Shown here in pieces: positions 34,741 through 43,080 of a stretch of 64,000 nt of DNA (the first letter of the stretch is position 1; every line of letters starts with the position of its first letter). The notes beneath the pieces are model-generated. The model ran no database searches, had not been told where the DNA came from, and saw only the letters and a program-made list of their open reading frames with translations. The stretch comes from Longimicrobiales bacterium (GTDB lineage Bacteria > Gemmatimonadota > Gemmatimonadetes > Longimicrobiales > Gaopeijiaceae). A program made the translations under genes and the position numbers. The stretch lies in assembly GCA_958296005.1 (NCBI GenBank), contig CATQHQ010000002.1, positions 1,361,501 through 1,425,500 on the forward strand. The letters run 5' to 3'.

Positions 34741-35929
34741 CCGGAGCTGCTACGTCTACATCGTCCTGCCGGGCGATGTCCAGTTCACCACGGCGGGCCG
34801 GTTCCGCATTCGGCATGGCCCCCGTGGGACGGCAACTGGCGAGTTCGTCTACGGCCGGAGCTACCTGGACCACCCGGAGGCGGTGGAGTTCGACCCGGTA
34901 GAGCTTCGTCTAGCGGATCGCTTGTACCGGACGGGCAGGATGGCTGGGTTCTTCGGGGCCGTGCGCGACGCCATGCCCGACTACTGGGGGCGATTTCTGA
35001 TCGAACGCCGGCTGGGAAGGTCACCGCTGGCGGAGTTCGACTACCTGACGGAGGGGCCGGACGACCGCGCGGGCGGGCTCGGATTCGGTCCCACAGTGGA
35101 CCCGCCGGCACCGCGCCTCCACTTCCCGGGGACCGTCCAGCTGGCCGAAGCAATCTTCGACGAGGGCACGTCGATGGGCGGCGCAAGGCCCAAGGCGGTC
35201 GTGGAGGACGGCGACGCGCTCTGGCTCGCCAAGTTCAGCCGGCTCCAGGACCGTTGGAACGACCCCAGGGTGGAGCACGCGTTGCTGTTGCTGGCGCGGG
35301 AGTGCGGCATCCGCACGGCACCGAGCCGGATGGAGCGCGCCGGGGACCGCGATGTGCTTCTGGTCCGCCGCTTCGACCGGGAGCGTTCTGGCGACGGCGC
35401 AGGCTGGCATCGCCATCGTATGGCCAGCGCGCTGACCCTGTTGCGCACGGACGACTCGCCGACGGGGCGCGAACGCTGGTCCTACTTGGCGCTGGCCGAC
35501 GAGGTGCGCCGCGCCAGCGCCCGCCCGAGAGACGACCTCCGCGAACTCTTCACGCGGATGTGCTTCAACGCGGCCGTCTCCAACTCGGACGATCATCCGC
35601 GCAATCACGCGATCCTCGCTCGCGGCCGCTCGTGGCGCCTGGCCCCCGCCTACGACCTCACGCCAGCGCCGGCGCACTCCCTGGAGCGGGACCTGTCCAT
35701 GATCTGCGGCCCGAAAGGCCGACGAGCCAGGAAGGACAACTTGGTGGCTGGCGCGGGTCGGTTCATGATGAGCCGCGAGGATGCGGAAGCGATCTTTGCC
35801 GAAGTGGTTCAGACGGTCCGGGCGCGCTGGCTGGGGGCGATGTGCCGCGCAGGCGTCGGGACCGCAGACCGCGAGACCGTGCGGAGTGCCTTCTTGCCCG
35901 ACGGGCTGTTCTTCACGCGGGAGCCCTGA
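34730..35929 (+). CDS. hipA: HipA-type serine/threonine kinase (toxin)
   Basis: The product has 399 residues. The N-terminal part (VQFTTAGRFRIRHGPRG) resembles the HipA N1 subdomain, followed by the kinase core with SMGGARPKAVVE (P-loop-like), the catalytic segment SNSDDHPRNHAIL, and PAYDLTPAP, the DxG-equivalent metal site. The active-site Asp and Asn (DDHPRNH) are intact. HipA kinases phosphorylate GltX and cause growth arrest and persistence; HipB inhibits them. The ATG lies 11 bases before the end of hipB, so translation is coupled. A hairpin with a T-rich tail follows the stop. Confidence 0.85.
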   Translation: MTSDRSCYVYIVLPGDVQFTTAGRFRIRHGPRGTATGEFVYGRSYLDHPEAVEFDPVELRLADRLYRTGRMAGFFGAVRDAMPDYWGRFLIERRLGRSPLAEFDYLTEGPDDRAGGLGFGPTVDPPAPRLHFPGTVQLAEAIFDEGTSMGGARPKAVVEDGDALWLAKFSRLQDRWNDPRVEHALLLLARECGIRTAPSRMERAGDRDVLLVRRFDRERSGDGAGWHRHRMASALTLLRTDDSPTGRERWSYLALADEVRRASARPRDDLRELFTRMCFNAAVSNSDDHPRNHAILARGRSWRLAPAYDLTPAPAHSLERDLSMICGPKGRRARKDNLVAGAGRFMMSREDAEAIFAEVVQTVRARWLGAMCRAGVGTADRETVRSAFLPDGLFFTREP

Positions 35930-35935
35930 GCCGAC

Positions 35936-35975
35936 CACGCCGACCCCGGAGCGGGGCGTGTCCTTTCTTCATTTC
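35936..35975 (+). terminator. Rho-independent terminator after hipA
   Basis: CACGCC (35936-35941) pairs with GGCGTG (35955-35960), with a possible inner CCCCG/CGGGG alternative. The stem is followed by a T-rich stretch (TCCTTTCTTCATTT). It lies between convergent hipA and the beta-propeller gene; the fit is good on the plus strand. Confidence 0.55.
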
Positions 35976-37110
35976 AGCCGTCGTTCCAAAGAACGCGGTA
36001 GATGCGGAGTTGGGGCACGTCGAGCTCGTCGCTGGCCACGCCCAGCAACTTGTCGCTTGTCGCCACCTGGACTCGAAACCCCGAAGGCAAGCGTACGGAG
36101 CCCACGTGACGGCCGTCTCGCGTAAAGGCTGCCCATTCCCAGTTTTCGTCGCCCGGCTGCCCTCGCAGTCCGACCCAGATTCTGTCGCGATCGTCGACCG
36201 CCAAGCCGACCACGGGTGGCCACGTGTAGGGGGCTCTCTCCTGCAGCGCCTTAGCGAAGAACGGCTGCTCCCGCGTGAAGGACTCAACGTGCTCGGAGGA
36301 CACGGGGGTCGAAACCGTGGGATAGGAAAACGACGTTGTTTGATCCTCGTCAACGTCAACAACCGTCACCGACAGAGCGCCCGTGTTGACGTATGCGAAG
36401 CCGCCGCTGGGCAGTACCCTGACAATGCCTTCGCGACCGAAGGGATGTTCCCCTACGGCTATGCCGCCGGACTCCCTGACCACCAACGCATCGATCGACG
36501 GCACCACGAGGATGGAGTCGAGCTCCATCGCTTGGGCGGACTCGTCAAGTATGGAGTAAACGTTGTTGCCTTCCTCGTCTGCTTCGGGTCCTTCGTTAGC
36601 AGAGAATAGGTAGAGAGATAAGGCTAAGTGCTTCTTCGTCGATCCACCCAATCGCCAAAGGTTGGAAACGTATGTGGGCACGACCGTCATCCGGTTGGAG
36701 TCGTGACGTCCTTCAGGGAACACCGTCACGCGCTTCATGCGGCTGTCAAATACCAAGAGGCTGTCGCCAGGCAGGGTCTGAAGGTTGGTCCTAAACACGA
36801 ATTCGCCGGGGCCTTCGCCTTCGCGGCCAATCGTTGTCAGCGGTGCCAGCAGGGAGTCCAGCACCAACACGCCGGGGTGCCCCCAGTCGGCGACGTAGAC
36901 TGCTCCGTGACGACCGACCGCGAGAGCGATGATGGACGCGAAGTGCGTGTTGGCGTCGGAGACGGCCTCCAGTTGCACATCGGTCCAGGAATCGTCCGAC
37001 GCCCACGGACGCGCGCCGTGGTCCCGAGAGAGGTCCTCGGAACAGGCGACGTGCGCAAGGGCAAGCAGGAGCGCACCGCCGACTCGTGTGAGGATGAAGT
37101 GGTTCATCAC
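35974..37110 (-). CDS. 6-bladed beta-propeller lipoprotein-like protein
   Basis: The product has 378 residues. A signal segment FILTRVGGALLLALAHVACSED suggests a lipoprotein, with a non-ideal lipobox (HVAC). The body consists of repeated beta-propeller blades. A diagnostic GREGEGPGEF motif (about residue 100) defines the 6-bladed propeller/NHL-like family common in Bacteroidota and Gemmatimonadota; blades such as GAVYVADWGHPGVLVLDS and GDSLLVFDSRMKRVTVF are visible. Function is unknown; such proteins may bind ligands or scaffold. It is the downstream member of a pair with the similar gene at 37117, seven bases apart. Base composition is lower in GC than the neighbours. Confidence 0.75.
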   Translation of the reverse strand: MMNHFILTRVGGALLLALAHVACSEDLSRDHGARPWASDDSWTDVQLEAVSDANTHFASIIALAVGRHGAVYVADWGHPGVLVLDSLLAPLTTIGREGEGPGEFVFRTNLQTLPGDSLLVFDSRMKRVTVFPEGRHDSNRMTVVPTYVSNLWRLGGSTKKHLALSLYLFSANEGPEADEEGNNVYSILDESAQAMELDSILVVPSIDALVVRESGGIAVGEHPFGREGIVRVLPSGGFAYVNTGALSVTVVDVDEDQTTSFSYPTVSTPVSSEHVESFTREQPFFAKALQERAPYTWPPVVGLAVDDRDRIWVGLRGQPGDENWEWAAFTRDGRHVGSVRLPSGFRVQVATSDKLLGVASDELDVPQLRIYRVLWNDG

Positions 37111-37116
37111 GCCTCC

Positions 37117-38172
37117 TTAGCGTAGTCTCACGACGGCCCATTTGTTTGGCGTGTAGGATTCTGGATGCACGAAGAAAAGTAAATCTCCGTCTACCGCGAG
37201 CAGCTTTGGTGTATTGCGCAGGTCGAAGTAGCGTCTGCCGTCAATAGTGGTGTGCAACAAGCTCCACTCGTTGTCGTTGGCTCCGCGAGGTTGCTGGTAT
37301 TGCACCAGAAACGTTCGATCCTCGAGCCAGTGGATGCTGGCCAAGAGATTCAGTTCCCCGAGCCATTTATCAAGCTCAAGAGGGCTTGCGGTCGGATCGT
37401 AAGTCGCAATCCGCTTGAAGTCCCTCATCGGCAACGGAACTTTCCCGAGTGGATCGTAATCAGAACCATCAAACAGATATATGGTGTCCGAGAATGCAGC
37501 AATGGCTGCAATGGTGTCGCCCCGGCGAGCCAAATCGGCGTATCCGAAACTCCTCGCCGCGAGCCTCGCCAGCGAATCACCGGGCGTGGGAAAGAAACTC
37601 AACGACACCGTGTCGTTTTGAGCGTCCCATATGTGCATCAACGGTCTAGGGTCCGGGGAGCCGCGACGGAGGCCGAAGACCAGGAATTCGTTGTCGTTTA
37701 TCTGCTCTGCGTTGTACAATGGCATGATTGGTAGCTGCGTTCCTCGGAGGAAGCGCGTGCCGGAAGAATCGAACTCAAGGAGGCCTCGAGAGAAATCCGC
37801 AACCAGCAACGAACCGCCGGGACGATGTGACGCCTTGAGAGGTAGGCCAAGCTCACCCGGCCCTTCACCCTTGCGGCCGAATTGCGTGACCAGGTTGCCG
37901 CCTCGATCATAGACTCGGATGCGCGCCTCTCGGCTGTCCGCGATCAAGAACGAACCGTCTGCTTGGACCGTCACGTCGGGACTTACGTTGACGACCTCGG
38001 CATTCTCTTCCAGGAGGATTGTCTCGACGTGTTCAAAGACGGAGTTCGGGAGGACTGGCACAGGATCCTGCGGGTCACTCTCATCGTGGGCATCCGTGGG
38101 CCCGCAGCCGACGCAGAGGACGACCAGGAGCGCGGGAATGCGCGTGGCGTACAGCAGGAGTTGCTTCTTCAT
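37117..38172 (-). CDS. 6-bladed beta-propeller lipoprotein-like protein
   Basis: The product has 351 residues. The ATG at 38172 follows AGGAAGGA and gives a signal peptide KKQLLLYATRIPALLVVLCVGCG, with a Cys at residue 22 in a weak lipobox. The propeller signature is RKGEGPGELGLPLK (about residue 105), with blades SFLIADSREARIRVYDRGGN and GGSLLVADFSRGLLEFDSS. It resembles the downstream gene in design and is a likely paralogue that arose by duplication, although the sequences are diverged. The function is unknown. The pair has a lower GC share than the rest of the window. Confidence 0.75.
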   Translation of the reverse strand: MKKQLLLYATRIPALLVVLCVGCGPTDAHDESDPQDPVPVLPNSVFEHVETILLEENAEVVNVSPDVTVQADGSFLIADSREARIRVYDRGGNLVTQFGRKGEGPGELGLPLKASHRPGGSLLVADFSRGLLEFDSSGTRFLRGTQLPIMPLYNAEQINDNEFLVFGLRRGSPDPRPLMHIWDAQNDTVSLSFFPTPGDSLARLAARSFGYADLARRGDTIAAIAAFSDTIYLFDGSDYDPLGKVPLPMRDFKRIATYDPTASPLELDKWLGELNLLASIHWLEDRTFLVQYQQPRGANDNEWSLLHTTIDGRRYFDLRNTPKLLAVDGDLLFFVHPESYTPNKWAVVRLR

Positions 38173-38348
38173 CCTGGTGTCCTTCCTATTCTGGGTTGAA
38201 CGGTACCGCGAACCCATCCGCCCTCGACCGCACCATACATCGTCTTCGCCGAGCGCGACACAGGCGAGCATCGCAGGCCGCACGGCTTGGCTAGGTTATG
38301 GAGGCAGGCCTCGCGCCGGGCCGCCACGTCCCTTAAGGAGCCGCACCC

Positions 38349-39497
38349 TTGACCCGCCCCAACGTCCGCTTCGCCACTCGCTGCATCCACGCGGGCCAGT
38401 CGCCCGAGCCGACCACCGGCGCCATCACCACACCGGTCTTCCAGACGTCCACCTACGTGCAGGACGGCTTGGGACGCCACCGGGGCTACGAGTACGCCCG
38501 CCTCCAGAACCCGACCCGAGAGGCGACGGAGGCCAACATCGCGTCCCTTGAGGACGGAGCGCACGGGATCGCCTTCTCCAGCGGACTAGCCGCCATCGAG
38601 TGCCTTGCCAAGGTCGCGGCCAGCGGCGCCCATGTGGTCAGCGAGGAGAACACCTACGGCGGCACCACCAGGATGCTCACCCAGGTGCTGAGCCGGCTGG
38701 GCATGGAGGTGTCGCTGGTGGACTGCCGCGACCTGGACGCCGTGCGGGACGCCGTCCGCCCCAATACGGGGCTGGTGCTGGCGGAGACCCCGTCGAACCC
38801 CCTCATGCGGATCACGGACGTCGCCGCCGTCGCCGAGGTTGCGCACCGGGCCGGCGCCGTCCTGTGCGTGGACAACACCTTTGCGTCGCCCTTCAACCAG
38901 AACCCGCTGGCGCTGGGGGCGGACGTGGTCGTCCACTCCACGACCAAGTATCTGAACGGCCACTCCGACGTGCTGGGAGGCGTCCTCGTCCTCGACGACG
39001 ACGCGCTGGCCGAGGAGCTCCGCTTCGTCCGAAAGTCCACCGGGCCCGTGCCGGGTCCCATGGACTCGTGGCTGACCCTTCGAGGGACCAAGACGCTTCA
39101 CGTCCGCATGGAGCGCCACAACGAGAACGGCTTGGCGATCGCCCGCTTCCTGGAAACGCTGCCCGCCGTGCAGGCGGTCCACTACCCGGGCCTGCCCTCC
39201 CATCCCCAGCACGAGCTCGCCAAGCGCCAGATGCGCGGCTTCTCGGGGATGGTGTCGGCCGACTTCGCGCCGGAGACCGCCAAGCGCCTCGTGGAGGGCA
39301 CCCGCCTCTTCCGGCTCGCGGAGAGCCTGGGCGGCGTCGAGTCGATGATCTCCGTGCCCGTGGTCATGACCCACGCCTCGGTCCCCGAGGAACGGCGGCT
39401 GCGCATGGGGATCGGGAACGGTCTGGTGCGGTTCTCCGTAGGCATTGAGGACGAGGGGGACTTGACGCGGGACTTGGAGCAGGCCCTGGACCTCTGA
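38349..39497 (+). CDS. Cystathionine gamma-synthase/lyase family PLP enzyme
   Basis: The product has 382 residues with a TTG start at 38349 preceded by AAGGAG. It has CIHAGQSPEPTTGAITTPVF, EYARLQNPTREATE, SSGLAAIECLAKV, ENTYGGTTRML and the PLP lysine K200 in HSTTKYLNGHSD. VGIEDEGDLTRDL closes the chain. This is the Cys/Met metabolism PLP family. The sequence (RFATRCIHAG) and the SVGIEDxxDL end fit cystathionine gamma-synthase/lyase or homocysteine desulfhydrase; the exact reaction cannot be told. A second family member is at 54660. Confidence 0.88.
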   Translation: MTRPNVRFATRCIHAGQSPEPTTGAITTPVFQTSTYVQDGLGRHRGYEYARLQNPTREATEANIASLEDGAHGIAFSSGLAAIECLAKVAASGAHVVSEENTYGGTTRMLTQVLSRLGMEVSLVDCRDLDAVRDAVRPNTGLVLAETPSNPLMRITDVAAVAEVAHRAGAVLCVDNTFASPFNQNPLALGADVVVHSTTKYLNGHSDVLGGVLVLDDDALAEELRFVRKSTGPVPGPMDSWLTLRGTKTLHVRMERHNENGLAIARFLETLPAVQAVHYPGLPSHPQHELAKRQMRGFSGMVSADFAPETAKRLVEGTRLFRLAESLGGVESMISVPVVMTHASVPEERRLRMGIGNGLVRFSVGIEDEGDLTRDLEQALDL

Positions 39498-39528
39498 CCC
39501 CGAGCGGCCCCCACTGAAAAGGACGAAC

Positions 39529-40527
39529 ATGGCCCACGACGACCACCGACGCCCCACCGACGGCGACGCCTCCGCCACCCGCATCCTGACCGACATCTCC
39601 TCTCGGGCGTGGGAGCACAGCGCGGACCGAGCCGCCCTGGCCGCCCTCCGGAAGCTGCCCCTCTTCGACCAAGTGCTGCGGACGCTCTTCGGGTTCTTCG
39701 GCGAGAAGCCGATCCGACTCGCGTTCCAGGCCAACGCGGTTCGGGTGGGACCCAACCAGTTCCCACGCATCTGGTCGCTCTACGAGGACGTCTGCCGGAC
39801 GCTGGACGCCCCTAGGCGCTACCCCCTGCTCATCTCCCAAAACCCGGTGGTGAACGCGGGCGCCTACGGGATGAGCGAGCCCTTCATCATCCTCAACTCG
39901 GGCACGCTCCTGCTCCTGGAGGACCGCCAAGTGGCCTACGTGCTGGGTCACGAGGTGGGGCACGTCATGAGCGACCACGTGCTCTACAGGACGATGACCG
40001 AGCTGCTGATCCAGTTGGCGGGGCTGGGGTTCCCGATCGTGGGGCTCGCCGCCCGGGCGATCCTCGTCGGCTTGCTGGAGTGGTCGCGGAAGGCCGAGCT
40101 GTCGGCCGACAGGGCCGGGCTGCTGGCGATTCAGGACCCGGACGAAGTCATGGGGACGATGCTCGCCATGGCCGGGGGCGGGAAGGACGAGGAGACGTCG
40201 CTGGCCGAGTTCATCCGCCAGGCCGAGGAGTACCGAGAGTCGGGGGACATGGCGGACCAGGTCTTCAAGGTCCTGAACCTGCTGGGGCAGAGCCACCCGT
40301 TCTGGGTCCTGCGGGTGTCGGAACTCCGGGGATGGATCGAGGAGGGCGCGTACGACCGGGTGATCCGCGGCGAGTATCCGCGGCGCGGCGAGCCGGATCC
40401 GGCTTACAAGGAGGACCTGACCGAGGCCGCCCAGGCCTACAAGACGGGCGCGAAGGACTTCCTCGGCCAGATGGCGGGCACCGCTCGGCGGGTGGGCGAG
40501 AACCTCCGCGAGAACTTCCGCAGGTGA
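39529..40527 (+). CDS. M48-family zinc metalloprotease
   Basis: The product has 332 residues. The zinc site HEVGH is at residues 141-145 inside VAYVLGHEVGHVMSDH, and the third ligand Glu is in KAELSADRAGLLA. One hydrophobic helix pair follows the active site (LLIQLAGLGFPIVGLAARAI). It resembles the HtpX/YfiM-type M48 peptidases, but no strong N-terminal membrane segments are present, so it may be a soluble or peripheral protein. Length is compact. It stands alone 31 bp after the PLP gene and may be cotranscribed. Confidence 0.85.
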   Translation: MAHDDHRRPTDGDASATRILTDISSRAWEHSADRAALAALRKLPLFDQVLRTLFGFFGEKPIRLAFQANAVRVGPNQFPRIWSLYEDVCRTLDAPRRYPLLISQNPVVNAGAYGMSEPFIILNSGTLLLLEDRQVAYVLGHEVGHVMSDHVLYRTMTELLIQLAGLGFPIVGLAARAILVGLLEWSRKAELSADRAGLLAIQDPDEVMGTMLAMAGGGKDEETSLAEFIRQAEEYRESGDMADQVFKVLNLLGQSHPFWVLRVSELRGWIEEGAYDRVIRGEYPRRGEPDPAYKEDLTEAAQAYKTGAKDFLGQMAGTARRVGENLRENFRR

Positions 40528-40591
40528 GAACGCGGTCGGCGACGCGAGGCGGCGCAGCGGTGTCGGGGCCCGGACGGACGGCCCGCGCCTA

Positions 40592-41881
40592 ATGCGCATC
40601 TTAATCGTCGGCAACGGCGGCCGAGAGCACGCGCTGCTCTGGAAGCTGCGGATCGACGCCCCGGACGCGGCGTTCTTCGTCACCCGTCCCAACGGGGGGA
40701 TGGCAGGGCTGTGCACCGGGGTGGACCTGTCGCCGGAGGATGTGGACGGGATCGCGGCGTGGGCCGCCGGGGCCAGGATCGACTTGGCGGTGATCGGACC
40801 CGAGGCGCCTCTGGCCGCCGGTCTGGCGGACCGGATGACGGACGCGGGCGTGCCGGTCTTCGGGCCGTCGGCCGGGGCAGCCCGGATCGAGTCCAGCAAG
40901 GCGTTCGCAAAGGACCTGATGGCAGGCGCAGGGGTGCCCACGGCCGCATACGAGGTCCATTCGGAGCCCGACGCCGCAGAGGCGTTCATTCGGTCGATGG
41001 GCGCGCCGGTGGTCGTCAAGGCGTCGGGGCTCGCGGCGGGAAAGGGCGCGGTGGTGTGCGACACGGTGGCGGGCGCAGTGGAGACGGCCCGGCAGATGCT
41101 CGGCGGCGCCTTCGGGGCGGCGGGCACCCAGGTGGTCGTGGAGGAGCACATGGAGGGCGAGGAGCTCTCCGTGTTCTGCATCGCCGACGGGGAGGCGTTC
41201 GCAACGATGCTGCCATCCCAGGACCACAAGCGGATCGGCGAAGGCGACACGGGACCGAACACGGGCGGCATGGGCGCCTACGCGCCGGTCGGCTTCGTCA
41301 CGGAAGCGCTGCTGGCCGAGGTGGGGGACCGGATCGTGGCGCCGACGCTGCGAGCCCTCGCCGATGCCGGCCACCCCTTCCGTGGGCTCCTCTACGCCGG
41401 CCTGATGATCACCGCCGAAGGTCCGAAGGTGGTGGAGTTCAACTGCCGCTTCGGCGACCCGGAGACCCAAGCCGTGCTGCCGCTGCTGGCGTCGTCGCTG
41501 CTGGCGCCGATGCTGGCGGTCGCCGAAGGAACCGGGCTAAACGGCCACACGCTCGACTTCCGGGACGCGGCGGTGACTACGGTCCTTGCGGCGGAGGGCT
41601 ACCCGGGCTCGTACGTCAAGGGCCAGTCGATCTCGATTCCGCGGCGGAAGGGCGTCCACGTGTTCCACGCGGGAACTTCGGCCGTGGCGCCCGGCAGCTT
41701 GGTCACCTCTGGAGGCCGAGTCTTGGCGGTGACGGCGGTGGCCGCCGGCTTCGAGGCGGCCCGCGACGCCAGCCGAGCGGCCGCGGAGGACGTCGAGTTC
41801 GAGGGAAAGCAGTTTCGCAACGACATCGGCTGGCGCGAATCCGAGCGTCGGCACAGATCACGGAGGAGACCGACGAGATGA
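40592..41881 (+). CDS. purD: Phosphoribosylamine-glycine ligase
   Basis: PurD catalyses the second step of purine synthesis, joining glycine to phosphoribosylamine with ATP. The 429-residue protein, of normal length, has [46 protein letters not shown], the ATP-grasp motif [35 protein letters not shown] and [13 protein letters not shown]. The C-terminal tail is Arg-rich and may be extra. Its stop overlaps the start of the YbjQ-family gene (ATGA). Confidence 0.95.
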   Translation: MRILIVGNGGREHALLWKLRIDAPDAAFFVTRPNGGMAGLCTGVDLSPEDVDGIAAWAAGARIDLAVIGPEAPLAAGLADRMTDAGVPVFGPSAGAARIESSKAFAKDLMAGAGVPTAAYEVHSEPDAAEAFIRSMGAPVVVKASGLAAGKGAVVCDTVAGAVETARQMLGGAFGAAGTQVVVEEHMEGEELSVFCIADGEAFATMLPSQDHKRIGEGDTGPNTGGMGAYAPVGFVTEALLAEVGDRIVAPTLRALADAGHPFRGLLYAGLMITAEGPKVVEFNCRFGDPETQAVLPLLASSLLAPMLAVAEGTGLNGHTLDFRDAAVTTVLAAEGYPGSYVKGQSISIPRRKGVHVFHAGTSAVAPGSLVTSGGRVLAVTAVAAGFEAARDASRAAAEDVEFEGKQFRNDIGWRESERRHRSRRRPTR

Positions 41882-42198
41882 CGATTACGACCACGCCCAC
41901 CCTGCAAGGACAGAATATCCGCGAGTACCTGGGAATCGTGACGGGCGAAGCGATCATCGGCGCCAACATTGTGAAGGACATCCTGGCCGGAATCCGCGAC
42001 ATCGTGGGCGGCCGCTCCGGCGCGTACGAGGAGGCCCTTCGCACCGCCCGGGAGGAAGCCCTGCGCGAGATGGCGCAGGAGGCCGCGGCTCGGGGTGCGC
42101 ACGCGATCGTGGCCGTGGACCTGGACTACGAGGTCCTGGGGTCCGGCGGCACGATGCTGATGGTGAGCGCCAGCGGAACCGCGGTGGCGCTGGAGTAG
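41878..42198 (+). CDS. YbjQ family (UPF0145) heavy-metal-binding-like protein
   Basis: The product has 106 residues. It starts [34 protein letters not shown] and contains [18 protein letters not shown], the pattern of the small pentameric YbjQ/UPF0145 proteins (DUF74). Their function is not established. The ATG overlaps the purD stop, and mutM starts three bases after its end, so the three are translationally coupled. Confidence 0.85.
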   Translation: MTITTTPTLQGQNIREYLGIVTGEAIIGANIVKDILAGIRDIVGGRSGAYEEALRTAREEALREMAQEAAARGAHAIVAVDLDYEVLGSGGTMLMVSASGTAVALE

Positions 42199-42201
42199 GC
42201 C

Positions 42202-43080
42202 GTGCCGGAACTCCCCGAGGCCGAGACGATCGCGCGGGGGCTGAACCGGATCCTGCCGGGCAGGGCCGTGCGCCGCGTGTCGGTCCTCCGGGAGGACGTG
42301 GTGGACGGCCCACGGGACGGGTTCGTCGCAGCCGTCGAGGGAAAGTGCTTCAACGCCGCGGGGCGCCGCGGCAAGAACGTGGTGCTGTCGCTGGGGGACT
42401 CGTCGCGGCTGGTAGTGAACCTGGGAATGACGGGCCGCCTGCTCCCCGAACTCTCCCGGAGCACCCACCCGGCGGTCCTCTTCCAGATGCAGGACGGCGG
42501 CTGTCTCGTCTACGACGACGCGCGCCGCTTCGGCCGCTTGGCCATCTTGGCCGCGCCGGAGTGGAGGCGCTGGTCTCGAACCCTCGGTCCCGAGCCCCTG
42601 GCGCGGTCGTTCACCGGCAGGCGGCTCCACGGCATCCTCGCTCGCTCCCGCTCGCCTGTGCGCAACCTTCTCCTGGACCAGAAGCGGATCGCCGGCATCG
42701 GCAACATCTACGCGGTCGAAGCGCTCTGGGCGGGCCGCGTTCATCCCCGAGCCCCGGCCAACTCCGTCGGCCCTCGATCTGCCGCCCGCCTCCATCGCGC
42801 ACTTCGCAAGGTTCTGCGAAACGCCATCCAAGCCCGGGGCACCACCCTCCGGGACTACCGCACGGCCGAGGGCATGGAAGGCGGCTTCGGCCCCGCGCTG
42901 CGCGCCTACGGACGAGCAGGCCAACCGTGCGTCCGTTGCCGAACGACGATCCGCCGGATCGTCTTCACGGGCCGCCCCGCCTACTACTGCCGCCGTTGCC
43001 AGGGTTCCGGCCACGACCTCCGCTCCGTCCACCCCATGGCGGTCCCTTCGACCCGGCCCCGCGAAGGAAGCGCGCCGTGA
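42202..43080 (+). CDS. mutM: Formamidopyrimidine-DNA glycosylase
   Basis: MutM removes 8-oxoguanine and formamidopyrimidines from DNA. The 292-residue protein starts MPELPEAETIARGL (GTG start), with P2 as the catalytic nucleophile and E3 as acid, and K58 in GRRGKNVVL. It has the helix-two-turn-helix QKRIAGIGNIYAVEALW and the C-terminal zinc finger CVRCRTTIRRIVFTGRPAYY then CRRC. The 20-residue tail after the zinc finger is Pro/Arg-rich. The stop overlaps the next gene (GTGA). Confidence 0.95.
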   Translation: MPELPEAETIARGLNRILPGRAVRRVSVLREDVVDGPRDGFVAAVEGKCFNAAGRRGKNVVLSLGDSSRLVVNLGMTGRLLPELSRSTHPAVLFQMQDGGCLVYDDARRFGRLAILAAPEWRRWSRTLGPEPLARSFTGRRLHGILARSRSPVRNLLLDQKRIAGIGNIYAVEALWAGRVHPRAPANSVGPRSAARLHRALRKVLRNAIQARGTTLRDYRTAEGMEGGFGPALRAYGRAGQPCVRCRTTIRRIVFTGRPAYYCRRCQGSGHDLRSVHPMAVPSTRPREGSAP

